DNA of 64,000 nt from Ascochyta rabiei. Its lineage: Eukaryota > Ascomycota > Dothideomycetes > Pleosporales > Didymellaceae. The stretch covers positions 2,155,501-2,219,500 of the forward strand of contig NC_082408.1 in NCBI RefSeq assembly GCF_004011695.2. Direction: 5' to 3'. Both the position numbers and the translations under genes were made by a program. Within the stretch, counting starts at the first letter, position 1. Every line of letters starts with the position of its first letter. This document shows positions 11,361-22,548 of the stretch, in pieces. Below the pieces are notes generated by a model. That model did no database searches. It was not told the origin of the DNA and saw only the letters and a list, made by a program, of their open reading frames with translations.

Positions 11361-13674
11361 TTACACATTGCTGGGCCCGGGCTTTCCTTGCCCAGGGTCG
11401 AGAAGCAGGTGTGGTTTCAGGAAACCATCGTCAATCTGCTTGAACGCATTCGCCGGGTCGTGGCTCAGCTCATTGAAGAGGTGCTTCACGGCGCCCGTAG
11501 CCGTGGCCACTCTACTCGAACCCTCTGCCACGCCCGTCTCCGCCATGCGATGGCCTGAAGTTGGGTACAGGGGATCCATGGATGTGCCCAGCGGGGAAGG
11601 CTGGCGGTTCGGTGACCTGCGTGCGCTTGGTGGCAGGTCGAGGTCGGCATCGTCTTCCTCGCCGGAAAGGCTGTCGCCCGGGCTGAGGAGAGCGTGGTCT
11701 GCGCCATCTGCGAATCGTTGTCTGCTCGAGTTCCGCCGCATCGGCTGCCCGTTGGGACGCGTGGGTGGGCTGCTGCGGTTCAGCGAGCCGCTCGAGTACG
11801 CGCCGTTCACGTTGTTCAATCCGAAACCGTTCTGACTAGGCTGAGGGGTGTGGCCAATAGCGGAGCCTTTGTTGCGCTGGAATGTACCGCCGTTGACGAC
11901 CTCAATGTCAAACTCATCGTCCGAGTCAATCTCTTCGACGACTCCCGTGCGAATGCCCATAATCTCTAGCATACGTGCTGTGGTGCCACCGAAGATGATG
12001 ACGGTCAGCACGACCACCACGAGCACGGTGGCACGGAGCGTGTCGCCGTTGTTGCCTGTCAGTCCTGCGGCAAGAGCAACACCGACGGCACCTCGCAAGC
12101 CTGCCCAGTAGATCATGGCCTGGTGTGCGTAGGGAATCTCGTCTTCCGTCGTGTCTACACCGCGGCGTCGGCGGCGGCATCTCGAAACAGCGTTGATGGC
12201 TTTGGAGAGGGGGAAGACGGCCGCCCAACGAGCTGCGCAGATGCCGGCGACGGTGATGAGGATGAAGAGAGGCTTGAAGTCGAGCTGTTTGTCGGTGAAG
12301 AGCGAGAGGCCCAGATAGATGAAGATGAAGTTTTCCGACAGTTGCGATGTGACCTGGAAGACGAACTTGGTGGAGAGCTGAGTGCGCCGGGACATGTTGT
12401 GGTAGGCATAGTGTTTGAGGCAGATACCGCAGAACAAGAGCGACACAATACCTGGCGAGGTGTGAGCCGAGGTGCACCAACGGAGGGGAGAGACTTACCC
12501 GACATGTGGATGGCGTTGGAGAAGAAGTAGGTAAGGTAGGCGACCAGGATGATCAAGCAGGTCTCGGTCTTGGGATAGCGTCTGACATAGGTGAACTTCA
12601 ACGTCAACGAAGCCACGATGCCGACCATGACACCGATGAACAGACTGCCGAAGAAGACGCCGAAGAAGATGCCAAAAGCCTCGAACAGGCTCGCGATGCC
12701 CAGCGTCTCGGCGCCGTCTTTGTACTTTTGCGCCGTCTCGAACAAGACGATGGCGACGGCGTCGTTGAGGATGGATTCGCCGAAGATGAGGGTGTATAGC
12801 TTTGGCTCGACCTTGTAGGTGTCAAAAATGGCCAAGATGGTGACCGGGTCGGTGGCGGAGAGGGTAGCGCCGACTGACATGGCTTCGACAAAGTTGATCT
12901 TGAAGCCATCGAGAGGGATGCGAGTCCAGAGGAACAGAATGAGACCGAGCGAGACGGCGGATATGAAAGTGCCGGCAAAGGCAAAAGTGAGGATGCTGCC
13001 AATGTGTCTGAAGAAGTTACCCTGGACACGGTCAGCGAGGGGTGTGGATGGGGACGAGGTAGGCAAGAGGGCGGACCTGGTGTAGTTCGTAGCCGGCTGA
13101 AAGAATGATGGGCGGTAGCAGGAGGTTGAAGAACATCTGGTAGTCGAAACTGACAGCATCGAGGACGGAACCCACTGCTGTCAGTCGCAGCACGAGGCCG
13201 ACGACCATGCCTGAAGGGGGTTAGTGAGGCTCTAGCACGGAGGATTACGAGGTGGATGGAGGTGGGCGAGGTGGGCGAGGTGGGCGGGGTGGGTCGCGGG
13301 CACGGCAGGCAGCGGTGGACTCGACGTACCGGCGAAGATGGACAAGACGGTCTCGTGGACGGCCTGGATCTTGCGGGTTTGCATGATGTAGCTTGTGAAG
13401 AGGGCGATGATGAGGAGCACAATCAAGATGGAGAGGGCCCATGATGTGAAGATCTCCTTCTGGCCTGCCTCGGGGGCTTCCTCTGTAGGGGCGCATCAGC
13501 ATTCGCACGGCGGAGGTGGAGGGGACTGACCGTCTGGGTCTGCGTCGACGGCGTCTCGCTCTGGCGGGGAGGTTAGCCATGTTGTGTGGGTGTGGGTGTG
13601 GGTGTGGGTGTGGGGAGCGCTCGGCGCATACTCAGCATCTGGGACACTATGGCCCACGCCACAGTCGACACCAT
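11361..13674 (-). CDS. NHX1: Na+(K+)/H+ exchanger, endosomal NHX family
   Basis: The protein exchanges cytosolic Na+ or K+ for protons across endosomal/vacuolar membranes and so controls compartment pH and salt tolerance. Six minus-strand exons (13674..13632, 13560..13531, 13482..13330, 13210..13077, 13021..12499, 12451..11361) give 657 residues; yeast Nhx1 has 633. Exon 2 is only 30 bases. The membrane domain has about 12 helices, starting with a hydrophobic segment at residues 1-14 that can act as a signal or first helix. Key motifs are FFNLLLPPIIL (about 102-112, amiloride-site region), SATDPVT, GESILNDAVAIVLFE with the transport Asn-Asp pair at 206-207, and WAGLRGAVGVALA with Arg-Gly at about 414. 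The C-terminal 180 residues are polar, Ser/Pro-rich and probably cytosolic and regulatory. Intron 1 contains a (GTGGGT)n microsatellite. Confidence 0.93.
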
Positions 13675-14814
13675 GGTGGCTTTAGCGGCGCAGTTGCGTT
13701 TGCATCAGCAGCGGGCGCCGGAGAGGCGTGCAGAGGATGCAGAGGGCGGAGAGGGGGTGGTGGGGGTGGTGGGTGTAGATGGTGTAGCGAGTGGAGTGGG
13801 TGCAGAGGGGGGAGTGGGTGTAGCGGGTGCAGAGGGTGCAGAGGGTGTGCGAGCGTGCAAGTGGAAAGGTGGCTGCTCGTGGCTCGATGCGCGTTGCGTA
13901 CCCGTAGTGCGACCAAGGGCGATGGCAGGCAACAGGCAACAGGCAACAGGCAACACGTAGCGCGACCGGCGACCGCCAACGATTCAACAGGCGTGTAACG
14001 CGTGCACACAAGGTGACCAGAGTGCAATGCGCCCGTGTCAAGAGGCGTGCAGCGCGCTGGTGATGGCCGCCGATGGCACTGGTGGCCGCTGGTGATGGCT
14101 GCCGCTATGAACTATGAACGGGTCGAGGTGACGCTGGTGATGGCTGCCACTATGAACTATGAACTATGAACTAACGGGTCGAGGGTGGAGCTCCTGACCT
14201 GCGCGTCCGTCTCCGTTGACAGCTGCTCGAGGTGCGTGGTCCCAGCACCAGCCACCCCCAATGCGGCCTAGTCGCCCCGAGCCTCACGACGTCACTCGCA
14301 ACGCCGAACCTCAGTCTTCCAAGCTTCCAGGCCGTCCAGCGTCCCTCCACGGAACCGCAGACGCTCACCGCCCTTCCGGCCCTTCATCATCCGCCACCCC
14401 GCCTGGCTGCTCTGCTGTGCTGTGCTCTGCTCGGCTCTGCTCTGCTGCTTGGCCTGGCTTTGCTTTTTCGCTTCCCCGAGGCCGTCTGCCGTTGAACTTT
14501 TCTCCCACCGCTCAACACGTCACGCCGTCACGCCGCCACGACCCCTGCGCTCCACCCTCCACCCGTTCCCCACCCCAGTCCACGGCAGTAGTCGCCCGTC
14601 TTCCCACTGACGACACAGGCCGCGCAGGATTTGCCCGCCTAGTACCTGCACCCGCACCTACACCGCGCCTGCACCCTGGGCCCGCTGGTTCGCCCACCCT
14701 GAGCACCCTGAGCCCTTCTTCGCCCACCCTGAGCCCTTCTTCCGCCGCTGTCCCTCCTCTGCACTTCCCCTCCTGTAGCCGTGCGTCTGCATCTCGAGTG
14801 CCCCCTTCGCCCAC
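13675..14814. other. Divergent intergenic region with minisatellites
   Basis: This lies between the divergent NHX1 and sugar transporter starts. It is full of short tandem repeats: a G-rich GGGTGCAGA-type block at about 13740-13860, four GGCAACA units at about 13925-13955, two roughly 47-base GGTGATGGCTGCC...ACGGGTCGAGG units at about 14060-14185, and CCCTGAGC-type repeats at about 14690-14740 in the presumed leader of the transporter. No protein gene is supported. Confidence 0.5.
14062..14187. repeat. Two-copy tandem repeat containing TATGAAC units
   Basis: Two related units each contain GGTGATGGCTGCC, then CTATGAACTATGAAC, then GGGTCGAGG. The second unit has an extra TATGAACTA copy, so there is a small internal repeat inside the larger one. 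Confidence 0.6.
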
Positions 14815-16933
14815 ATGTCGTCTTCCCGCCCCCGCCAAGACGACGACACCGTCTCCGAGGCTGGCTCCCTCTCTTCGAGGCGTTCGGTCCCCAACCCGCC
14901 CACACTCGACACCCACGTCTCCAACGCTGCCCGCCCCCGCCCCAAGTTCGTCTCCTTCGGCCGCAATTCCGAGCCCGGTGGCCCGCCCGACCGCGAGTTC
15001 ATCAACGAGTCGTCGCCTCTCATCAACCCTTCGGACCGCGCCCGCGAGACCGACCGCCTGCTCAAGGAGCCTCTGACCCCAAACTATGGCCAGGAAGACG
15101 ACGACTACTTCCCCGAGTTCGAGGAGACCAAGAGCAGCTTCTTCCTCTTCCTTCTGACCCTCGGTGGCCTCGGCCTCCAGATCGGCTGGTCCGTCGAGAC
15201 CTCCAACGGCTCCGTAGCTACCCCCCCACCCCACTCCCATGGCATCGTACCCTGCTAACCCACACCAACAGCCCTATCTGCTGTCCCTCGGCCTCAGCAA
15301 GTCCATGCTGGCTCTCGTCTGGATCGCCGGTCCCCTCTCCGGTGTCCTCGTCCAGCCCTACGTCGGCCTCAAGAGCGACAACTGCAGAATCACATGGGGC
15401 AAGAGGCGTCCCTTCATCATCGGCGGCGCCCTGGCCACCATCGCCTCCCTGATGCTTCTCGGCTGGGCCCGCGAAATCGTTTCTGCCATCGGCCACCTCT
15501 TTGGCGCCCACCCGGATTCGTACTGGGTAGTCACCCTCACCATGCTGTTCGCCATTCTCTTGGTCTACGTCCTCGACTTCGCCATCAACGTCATCCAAGC
15601 TGCCATCCGCGCATACATTGTAGATGTGGCCCCGACCCACCAGCAAGAATCTGCCAACGCCTGGCTCATGCGCTCCGCTGGTGTGGGAAACATCGCCGGC
15701 TACCTGGCTGGCTACATCAACCTCCCTCTGTACCTCCCGTGGCTTGGCGGAACTCAGTTCAAGGTCCTCTGCGCCATTGCCTCGTTCATCATGGCCCTCA
15801 CCGTCGGCATTAGTTGCACCGCCGGCGAGCGAGACCCTACCCGAGACCCCGCTCCCACCGAGCAAAAGGAGGGCGTCCTCGCCTTCTTCAACGGGCTCTC
15901 CGTGTCTGTCAAGAGGCTTCCCGACCAGATCAAGCGTGTCTGCGAGGTTCAGTTCTTCGCCTGGATTGGCTGGTTCCCCTTCCTCTTCTACATCACCACC
16001 TACGTCGGCGAGATCTACGCGGATCCCTTCTTCGAGGCCAACCCGCACATGTCCGACGCAGAGATCGACCAGGTCTGGGAGGACGCCACCAGAATCGGCA
16101 CCCGTGCCCTTTTGGTCTTCGCCTGCACTACCTTCCTGTGCTCGGTCGTTTTCCCCTTTGTCATCCCGCCCAGCTTCCAAGCGCCCGAGCCCGAGCCGCA
16201 GCCGCCCACACCTGGTACACCCATGAGACCCACCACCCCCCTGACACCCGCAACCCCTCACTCCATGGGTGGCTCTGGCTACTTCACCCTGAGGCCCAAA
16301 CGCACAGCACCCCCCAAGACGAAGACGGAGAAGTTTTCTGCCGCTCTCGACAAGCTGCAGATCAAGTCGCTGACTCTCCGTCGTTGCTGGTTCTTCTCGC
16401 ACATTCTCTTCGCTGTCCTCATGGGTTTGACGTTTGTGATCAAATCTACCATGGGTGCCACCATCCTCGTCGGCGCCATCGGTGTTCCCTGGTGTCTGAC
16501 TGGCTGGGCTCCTTTCTCCATCATCGCCTCGGAGATCTCCAAGCGAGATGCCATTCGCCGTGGCATCATCAAGCCCACGGACGACGAGAGCCAGGCGATC
16601 GCTGAGGGTGCCGATGCGGAGGGCGCCGACTCTGCTGGCGTGGTTCTCGGCATTCACAATGTCGCCATCGCTGCTCCCCAAGTCATTGCCACGCTCGTCA
16701 GCTCCGTCCTCTTCAGGCTGCTCCAGAAACCTCGGGGCGTAGCCGGCGACGACAGCGTGGCTTGGGTGTTGCGATTCGGCGGACTCTGTGCTTTGGTCGC
16801 TGCCTGGCTGACGCTTCGAGTACACGAGGAGAAGAACCTCGATGAAGTCGAAGACGAGAGGCCTGCCAGGAGGAGGCGTCTGTCAGAACTGTCCAACATG
16901 GAGTCCATTCTTGAGGGTCGCGCAGGCCGATAG
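14815..16933 (+). CDS. Sucrose/alpha-glucoside:H+ symporter-like MFS (GPH-type) transporter
   Basis: A 686-residue sugar transporter encoded by two exons (14815..15213 and 15272..16933) with a GTAGCT donor at 15214. It resembles the fungal sucrose transporter group related to plant SUT proteins. After a polar, acidic N-terminus (about 100 residues) twelve transmembrane helices are visible, with the TWGKRRPFI loop after helix 2 (residues 174-182) that matches the GxRRP loop motif of sucrose carriers, and IRAYIVDVAP in helix 4. A long cytosolic loop (about residues 420-490) between helices 6 and 7 is Pro/Thr-rich. The likely job is proton-coupled uptake of sucrose or another alpha-glucoside at the plasma membrane. 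Substrate is inferred from family only. A GH32 beta-fructofuranosidase lies 7.7 kb downstream. The long open frame on the opposite strand is a shadow. Confidence 0.87.
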
Positions 16934-18229
16934 ATGAACATGAAGATGGCAGCGTGGAGCAACGCACTGTTTACTACTGTATGAATGCGCTCAGGATATG
17001 ACTGGGTTTCTGCGTGACGCTACGACGAGGTCGATTTTGCAAAAGAGCTTAGACCATATGCATCACGGCGAGCGACGGAGTTGTGTGGAAAGCATCTTTC
17101 TGCGATGGAGTTTGTTGGCTTGTTTGGGACATACAGCACATAGGAAATGAGTGACGAGCGACCCCTGTTCCTCTCCTTCACAACAGGTCAAAAGTTTCAA
17201 GGCCCTAGCATGCTACCCAGTCAGACGTGCCATTCTGCGAACGTGATCGACTCGTCATTCCAATGCGCATGCCACATAACATACGATGCTGAATCGATGA
17301 AGCCGTTCCGTGATCGGCACCTGCGGGTTGTTGGAGTACCTAGGTCAGGGTCCAGCCAGCGTAGCGTGTGTCTAGCGCGGCCAGGTCCAACTGCACCCCA
17401 CATTGCGTGCTGCTCCTTTGTGCTTCTCCACCATGATGGTAACAAGAGGTGGCACAAGCGGGGAGAGGTGTGTTGCATTATCAGGAACAAGAAATAAACC
17501 GGAGACCCATTCACAGCGGATTTTGTCCGTCAACATGGTTGCTCTCGCTGTCAGCCCCCGCCCAGCCTGGCACGACCCGACCCATCGTGGCTCCACTTTG
17601 TGAACGGCCTCAAAGGCTCAAACGTGCATCTGGAAACGACAGGCAGCCAGTAACGCAACGTATCCACTTGAGACGCGCCCCGAAATCCCGCCACAAATCA
17701 CACACAGCCACGCATGCGCGTTACGGCCACACCGTGGCGCCCTGCATGGCTGTGCCCACTTGGCCGTCCTTGAAGTCGTTGGGATGGACAGTGTGACCCC
17801 AGGGTCTGGCAGCCCGTACTGCAAATGCTTCCTTTCGAGACGGTGCTGGAAGTCTCACGACCCCCAAGCCGGACCAGCGGCACAGAAGAAGAGAACCAGC
17901 CAGCGACCGGCGTGCCAACCGCTCCACCCCTGCCTGTGAGCTTGCTTCCACTCGGGGTCGCTCACAGAACGTGTGACGGCACGGTGGAGCTGACGAGCGA
18001 TTTCGTGATGCCCTTGGTACGGACGCGCCATGTCTCATGCCCCACTTCTCTCTGACCTCGCTGTTGCCTCGACTGTGGTTGACGTAGATGCCCACATAAA
18101 GCTCGCATCTCCCTCGACTTTGACCCTCTTTTCCTCATCCAACCCTCTTCTCCTCATCCAACCCTCTTCTCCAACTCCAAACCAGCTCCTCTTCTCACCC
18201 ACATCTTCTCAACATCCCAAGCACTCACA
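16934..18229. other. Intergenic, 1.3 kb, no supported gene
   Basis: It contains short open frames only. Just before the CVNH start there is a CT-rich leader with a near-duplicated CCAACCCTCTTCTCCTCAT unit (about 18139-18172), typical of highly expressed fungal promoters. Confidence 0.4.
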
Positions 18230-18740
18230 ATGTCTTTCCACTACTCTGCTGAGGACATCCGCATCGAGGACGGCCACATCCTCAAGGCCCGCCTCCAGCG
18301 TGCTGACGGCGATTGGAACGACTCTGGTGAGCTCACCACCTTGAACATCTGCAGCTCTGCTAACACACATGAAGAGATCGACCTTAACAACCACATTGGC
18401 AACGACAACGGTACGTCCTCCTCTTTGAGCATGTGGCGCTCCCACTGACAGACGGAAAGGCCACTTCTACTGGGACGGCGAGAATTTTGCCGGCTCAGCG
18501 GAGGAAGTTCATTTCACCATCGAGGGCGACGGCTCCGTTCCCGTCCTCCGTGCCAACCTCGTCGACCAGGAAGGCAACCTTCAGCAGCGTGACGTCAACC
18601 TGTCCGAGCGCATCTCCAACAACAATGGCGACTTCAACTACAGCAAGTGGATGCCGTCGCTCAAGCTTGACCATGCTAACGCTCTACGCAGACTGAGTGT
18701 TGTGAACCTTATGAGTACTACGATAGTAAGGCGGCCTTGA
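18230..18740 (+). CDS. Cyanovirin-N homolog (CVNH) lectin domain protein
   Basis: CVNH proteins are small mannose-binding lectins common in filamentous fungi, cytosolic or released, of mostly unknown role. Exon 1 is 18230..18410 and exon 2 starts at 18460 after an AAAG acceptor. The order of motifs is the family's: [32 protein letters not shown], and the second half-repeat [15 protein letters not shown]. There is no signal peptide. The domain ends around residue 121 at NYSK. The frame remains open for another 32 codons to TGA at 18738. A 45-base segment from 18647 to 18691 looks like an intron (a GTGGAT start, a good TGCTAAC branch site, GCAG end) and is in frame, so the mature protein is either about 153 or 138 residues. 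The family call is firm; the 3' end is not. Confidence 0.8.
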
Positions 18741-19630
18741 GCCATAAGCACTGCTGCCGCTGTTCACTCTGAACACCACAACGATGAATGAAACAACGTT
18801 AAATTCCAACAGTTCCGTCTTTCCCTAGCATATTGTTGTGTGTTCTCCATGCCGTCATACCCGCACTCCACTGCTTGATGCGTCCCTGCTAGCAAAGCCT
18901 TGCAACAGTGTCAACCTAAGAGACGCTTGCATAGATCCGCTCCAACCAAGTCCGAACCCTCGACCAAGCACCCCTTTGTGCTTGAGCAAGACCTGCGCAG
19001 CAACAGCACTGACCTCAACAACTCTAAGAAGTCCCACAGCATCCCTGCCCTAACATTTAAATCAAGATTCATTGACTGTCCGCACACAGCTCTGCCCACC
19101 TCCCCAAGCATGCCGAAACGCACCAACGCTCTCCCAGATAGTAAGCGCGTGGCCAGAACAGCACTCCTTGCCATAACATCAGAGCTGGACACTGCCAAAC
19201 GCCAGAGGCTGAGGGTCTGGATTTATCCACTCTTTCGGTAATTACCTTGATGCTTATAGTTGTATATAAGTAAGAACTACGTGGTGGTGGTACTGGCTTT
19301 GGATGTGTTTTGTATGTGTTTTGGATGGATTTTAGATGGATTTTAGGGGTTTGTAACGTCTCTGCTGTTGGATTTGGATGTTTTTAGTGTTTTTTTTTCT
19401 TTTCTATTCGTAGTTGTATATATAGGTAGGAAGTATATAGTAATAGCACTAGCTTTAGATAAATTTAAGAAGCTCTACAGCATTACTGCCCTGAGATCTG
19501 GATCCGTTTCTACACCCTAACGTTCGGCGTCGTGGGCACGGTTGATGGTGGTGCTGCTGCCAATCTGAATTGACGCGTTTTTATTATTATTACAAACGTC
19601 TACTCTATCGTCTGAACACAGAGGACGTGT
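18741..19630. other. Intergenic, 890 bases
   Basis: The second half (19240-19460) is AT-rich with TTTTGGATGGA-like imperfect repeats. No coding region is supported. Confidence 0.4.
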
Positions 19631-20986
19631 CTATATGTAGGTGTAGCAGAAAGGTCCAGCCATGGTACTCCCGGCCTCCTCAATAGTGATGTCCCCCGGG
19701 TACGCGGCTCGCATGGTAAGCTTGTCCTGGAGCGTAGCAGCAGGCGAAGTGAGATCGGACATGAACGTGGGGCCGTACAGAGCCTTTGTGCGCTCCGCCG
19801 GCTTGAGGTTCTGCCAGATCCAGTAGATGCGATCGATGCTCGAGTGGTGGAAGAAAAAGTACGGGTCACCGGGAGAGGCCATGAAGTCGCCGCCGGGGTC
19901 GCCGCCGAGGATGAAGTGCCCCGCGGTGTGCACGCCCATGAAGTTGTTCATGAAGTTGTTGGGTGGGGGGCCGCCTTGTAGCGTTTCCCAGAAGGATTGG
20001 TAGTCGCTGCTCTTGAGGAGAGAGACGATGTCGTCGTCCTTCAACCATCCCTGGGTGGTGAAGCTCGTGATGTCGCGAGTGAGGCAGCGCGGGTTGTATC
20101 CGAGACCATAGTCGGGTTCGGTGAAGTTTAGGTTGGGGTTCAGTGGCGCGCAGTCTGAGCCTGGGAAGAGAGGCCCAAGGTTGACTTGCCATTGCTTGAA
20201 TGGTCCAGAGGTCACACAGCCGCCGCCCGCGCCATGGGGAACCTTGATCAAGGGATTGGTGTTCAACGGGATTCCAGTGAATGTTTGGTTGCTGCAGCCG
20301 GGTGCGCCCTGACCGGAGATGGAGGTGTCGGAGCCGTCCAGCAGAGGAGACTTGTTCGGGTCGCTCCATCGCGAGTGGCTGTAGTAGGGCTGGTTGCCTT
20401 TGTATCCACACTCATTACGTAGAGTCTGCTCGTATGCCCATGTGAAGTATCGGTGCTTCGAAATGTCAGAAACGACACCCACATGTGTTGATGATTATGC
20501 TTACCCATGTCAGGAAGTTGCCAGTGACGTGGATGTTGAACGATTGTTGGATGTGGGTCGCAACAAAGTCATCGTAACGGTTTCTGCATCCAGGGCAGAC
20601 CTCTTTTGACGTCTTTGGGGGAAGCTTTGCGAGACACTGTACTGCACTAATGTAGGCCTTCTTTTCGCTCGTTGAGAAGGTCGACCTGTTCGTCGTGAGT
20701 CAAGGTCGAAAATTACAGGATCCTCGCGGACTCACCATTCCTGTCGGACCTTTACATTGGTTGGGTTGCATTTCTTGTACTGAGCTGGTTGCTGAGTGGC
20801 TTGATACAGCTGCTGGTTGATGGCAGCACCCCCAGCCATCAGATCCTGCTTGATGCTGCCCAAGCCTGCAAGGACATTCTCAACGAGGTCGAAAGATCTC
20901 TTCTCGAATTGAGTGTCTTCTTGAGTCGGAAGGGCACTTCCTACTGCCAGTGGCAAAAGCCACGCTGCCTGGAAAACCCCTCGCAT
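19631..20986 (-). CDS. Secreted tyrosinase (type-3 copper enzyme)
   Basis: Tyrosinases oxidise monophenols and diphenols to quinones at a two-copper centre. Minus-strand exons are 20986..20736, 20685..20505 and 20455..19631, giving 418 residues. A clear signal peptide (MRGVFQAAWLLPLAVGSA) points to secretion. Copper A ligands are H128 (ATHIQQ), H136 (FNIHVTGNF) and H145 (TWHRYF, directly at the last splice junction). Copper B ligands are H320 and H324 (GVHTAGHF) and H348 (FFFHHSSIDR). Several cysteines in the central part may form disulphides. It belongs to the short fungal class lacking the long C-terminal lid of mushroom tyrosinase, although a terminal CYTYI may act as a small plug. A role in melanin or phenolic metabolism is inference; no pigment cluster surrounds it. 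Confidence 0.92.
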
Positions 20987-22548
20987 AGTAATGGATTGGT
21001 TAAGACGACAAGAAGGCTCCTACAGATATCGAGTCTGAGCTGGGGGAGAGAAGATGAGAAGAAGAGACAAGCGAATGCACCTATCGTAATTGCGGGCGTC
21101 TCGACGCCTCTTTATGCAATGTTACACGGCGGCAGCTCTCTTGAAAGCTCAGCACATGGAAGGCCTTGAAGGTAGGTTCGCCATCTGGGCCCCAGACTTA
21201 CCCAGACTTAGCTTCCGAGGAATGTTTTCCATGCAAGCTAAACAGCATAATACCGGTATAGACTGATCCTACAGCTTTCTCTCGCCCCTGGACTGCATCC
21301 TGTCTCAATTGATTCCACGCCACCTGCAAATGGGCGAATGGTCGAGAAGCTTGCGCTTAGCCCAAGGTAACCTACCTGTGCCCACGGCGGAACAAATGGA
21401 ACTCTGTTCCGAGCCAAGAAACGGGACAACATCCTCGAAGGAGATAGTCGATTAGAGTCTGTAGCGGTCGGTTAGAAGGAAAGATCAGGGTCTTCCGGGC
21501 CCACCTGCCTGATTGTGCCGAAGGCCCGTTCCTTCGCGCAACGTCGCTCTAGTTCTTCACCAACGACTCGTGTCCAGCGGTACTCTGGTTGCGAATCTGC
21601 ATCATGATGTTTTGTTAGCATCTAGTAGACGGCCAGACAGAAGATTTGTCGCAGCAGAATTCGAGATATGCAAGCGCGGCAAACAGTTCCTTTGCTGACA
21701 TGATCCTTCGAGGCTGCACAGCGGCTGGACGAAATTGCGGCTATCCCGCTCCTTGTACGAGGTGCCTGTTCCCTTCCCCAAACAGACCCAGGCTTGTTTC
21801 CGAGATGCAGCCTCTACGACTTTTCTGCGTCTTTCAATCCTTCGTCTGCTCCGGAAGACGGCACAAAGTATACTGCCTCGGGAATACCTGCAAGTCAGGC
21901 TTACGGCCTGATTCAAGCGCTCGCCTGTTCGATTCTTTGGGTTCCTGAAATCTCAGTCCTTGCCAAGTCACACTAGAATCATCCTTACGGGGATGTGAGC
22001 CGGGGAACGCTTTTCGTGTTGTAAAGACCAATACTTTTCCAACACGAGCGTTCTGCAGCCCGCGGGGATCCTACCCCTGCATCACCATCGCGACAACTGA
22101 CTTGACGTCGTCTAACATGTGAAGTGGCGGCCCATTGATTCCATGCGTTCTCCTTTATGCACGGCTCGCTCTTTGTAGAAAATCGCACGGCATTTCACCT
22201 TGCCAAGTTAGCACGAATGACACTCAGACGACCCGGCATGGAGGAAGTGTTTCGAGCCGATTCCCTTCATGCAGCGGTCCCGGATGAATTCAACAGGCTC
22301 TCCAGACCGAGGAAACGGTTCAACCAGGCCGTCTTCTGCATGTGTATGTTGGAAACCGGCGGAAGCGTGCAATCAGAGCCTTTCGTTCATGATTCCCCAT
22401 CTGGCACCCCGTACTTCTCCCCAGCCGTAAACACCTTTTCCCGATCCTGTTTGGATGCTCTTCGAAATTTGTAATGTGATACTTAGGCTGCAAGATCCTC
22501 AGTACCTAGAGATTGTTGGTATCGCTTCTGATCTGCGTATTTGTGAAC
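20987..22548. other. Intergenic, 1.56 kb, no supported gene
   Basis: Open frames here are short and show no recognisable domain; the longest (22157..22474) has no codon bias or neighbours that would support it. It contains the tyrosinase promoter and the upstream region of the rhodopsin-domain gene. Confidence 0.4.

Noticed and set aside
15218..16825. Antisense open frame of 535 codons opposite the sugar transporter
   Set aside because: Gly/Glu/Asp-rich translation typical of reverse-complement membrane protein codons; no domain, no start context, covers the transporter completely.
8947..20986. GH6, antiporter, sugar transporter, lectin and tyrosinase considered as one biosynthetic cluster
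   Set aside because: Mixed strands, intergenic gaps of about 0.9-1.3 kb, no core synthase or pathway regulator; a coincidental neighbourhood is more likely.
22157..22474. 105-codon frame upstream of the rhodopsin-domain gene
   Set aside because: No signal peptide, domain or codon bias, and no splice continuation; not supported.
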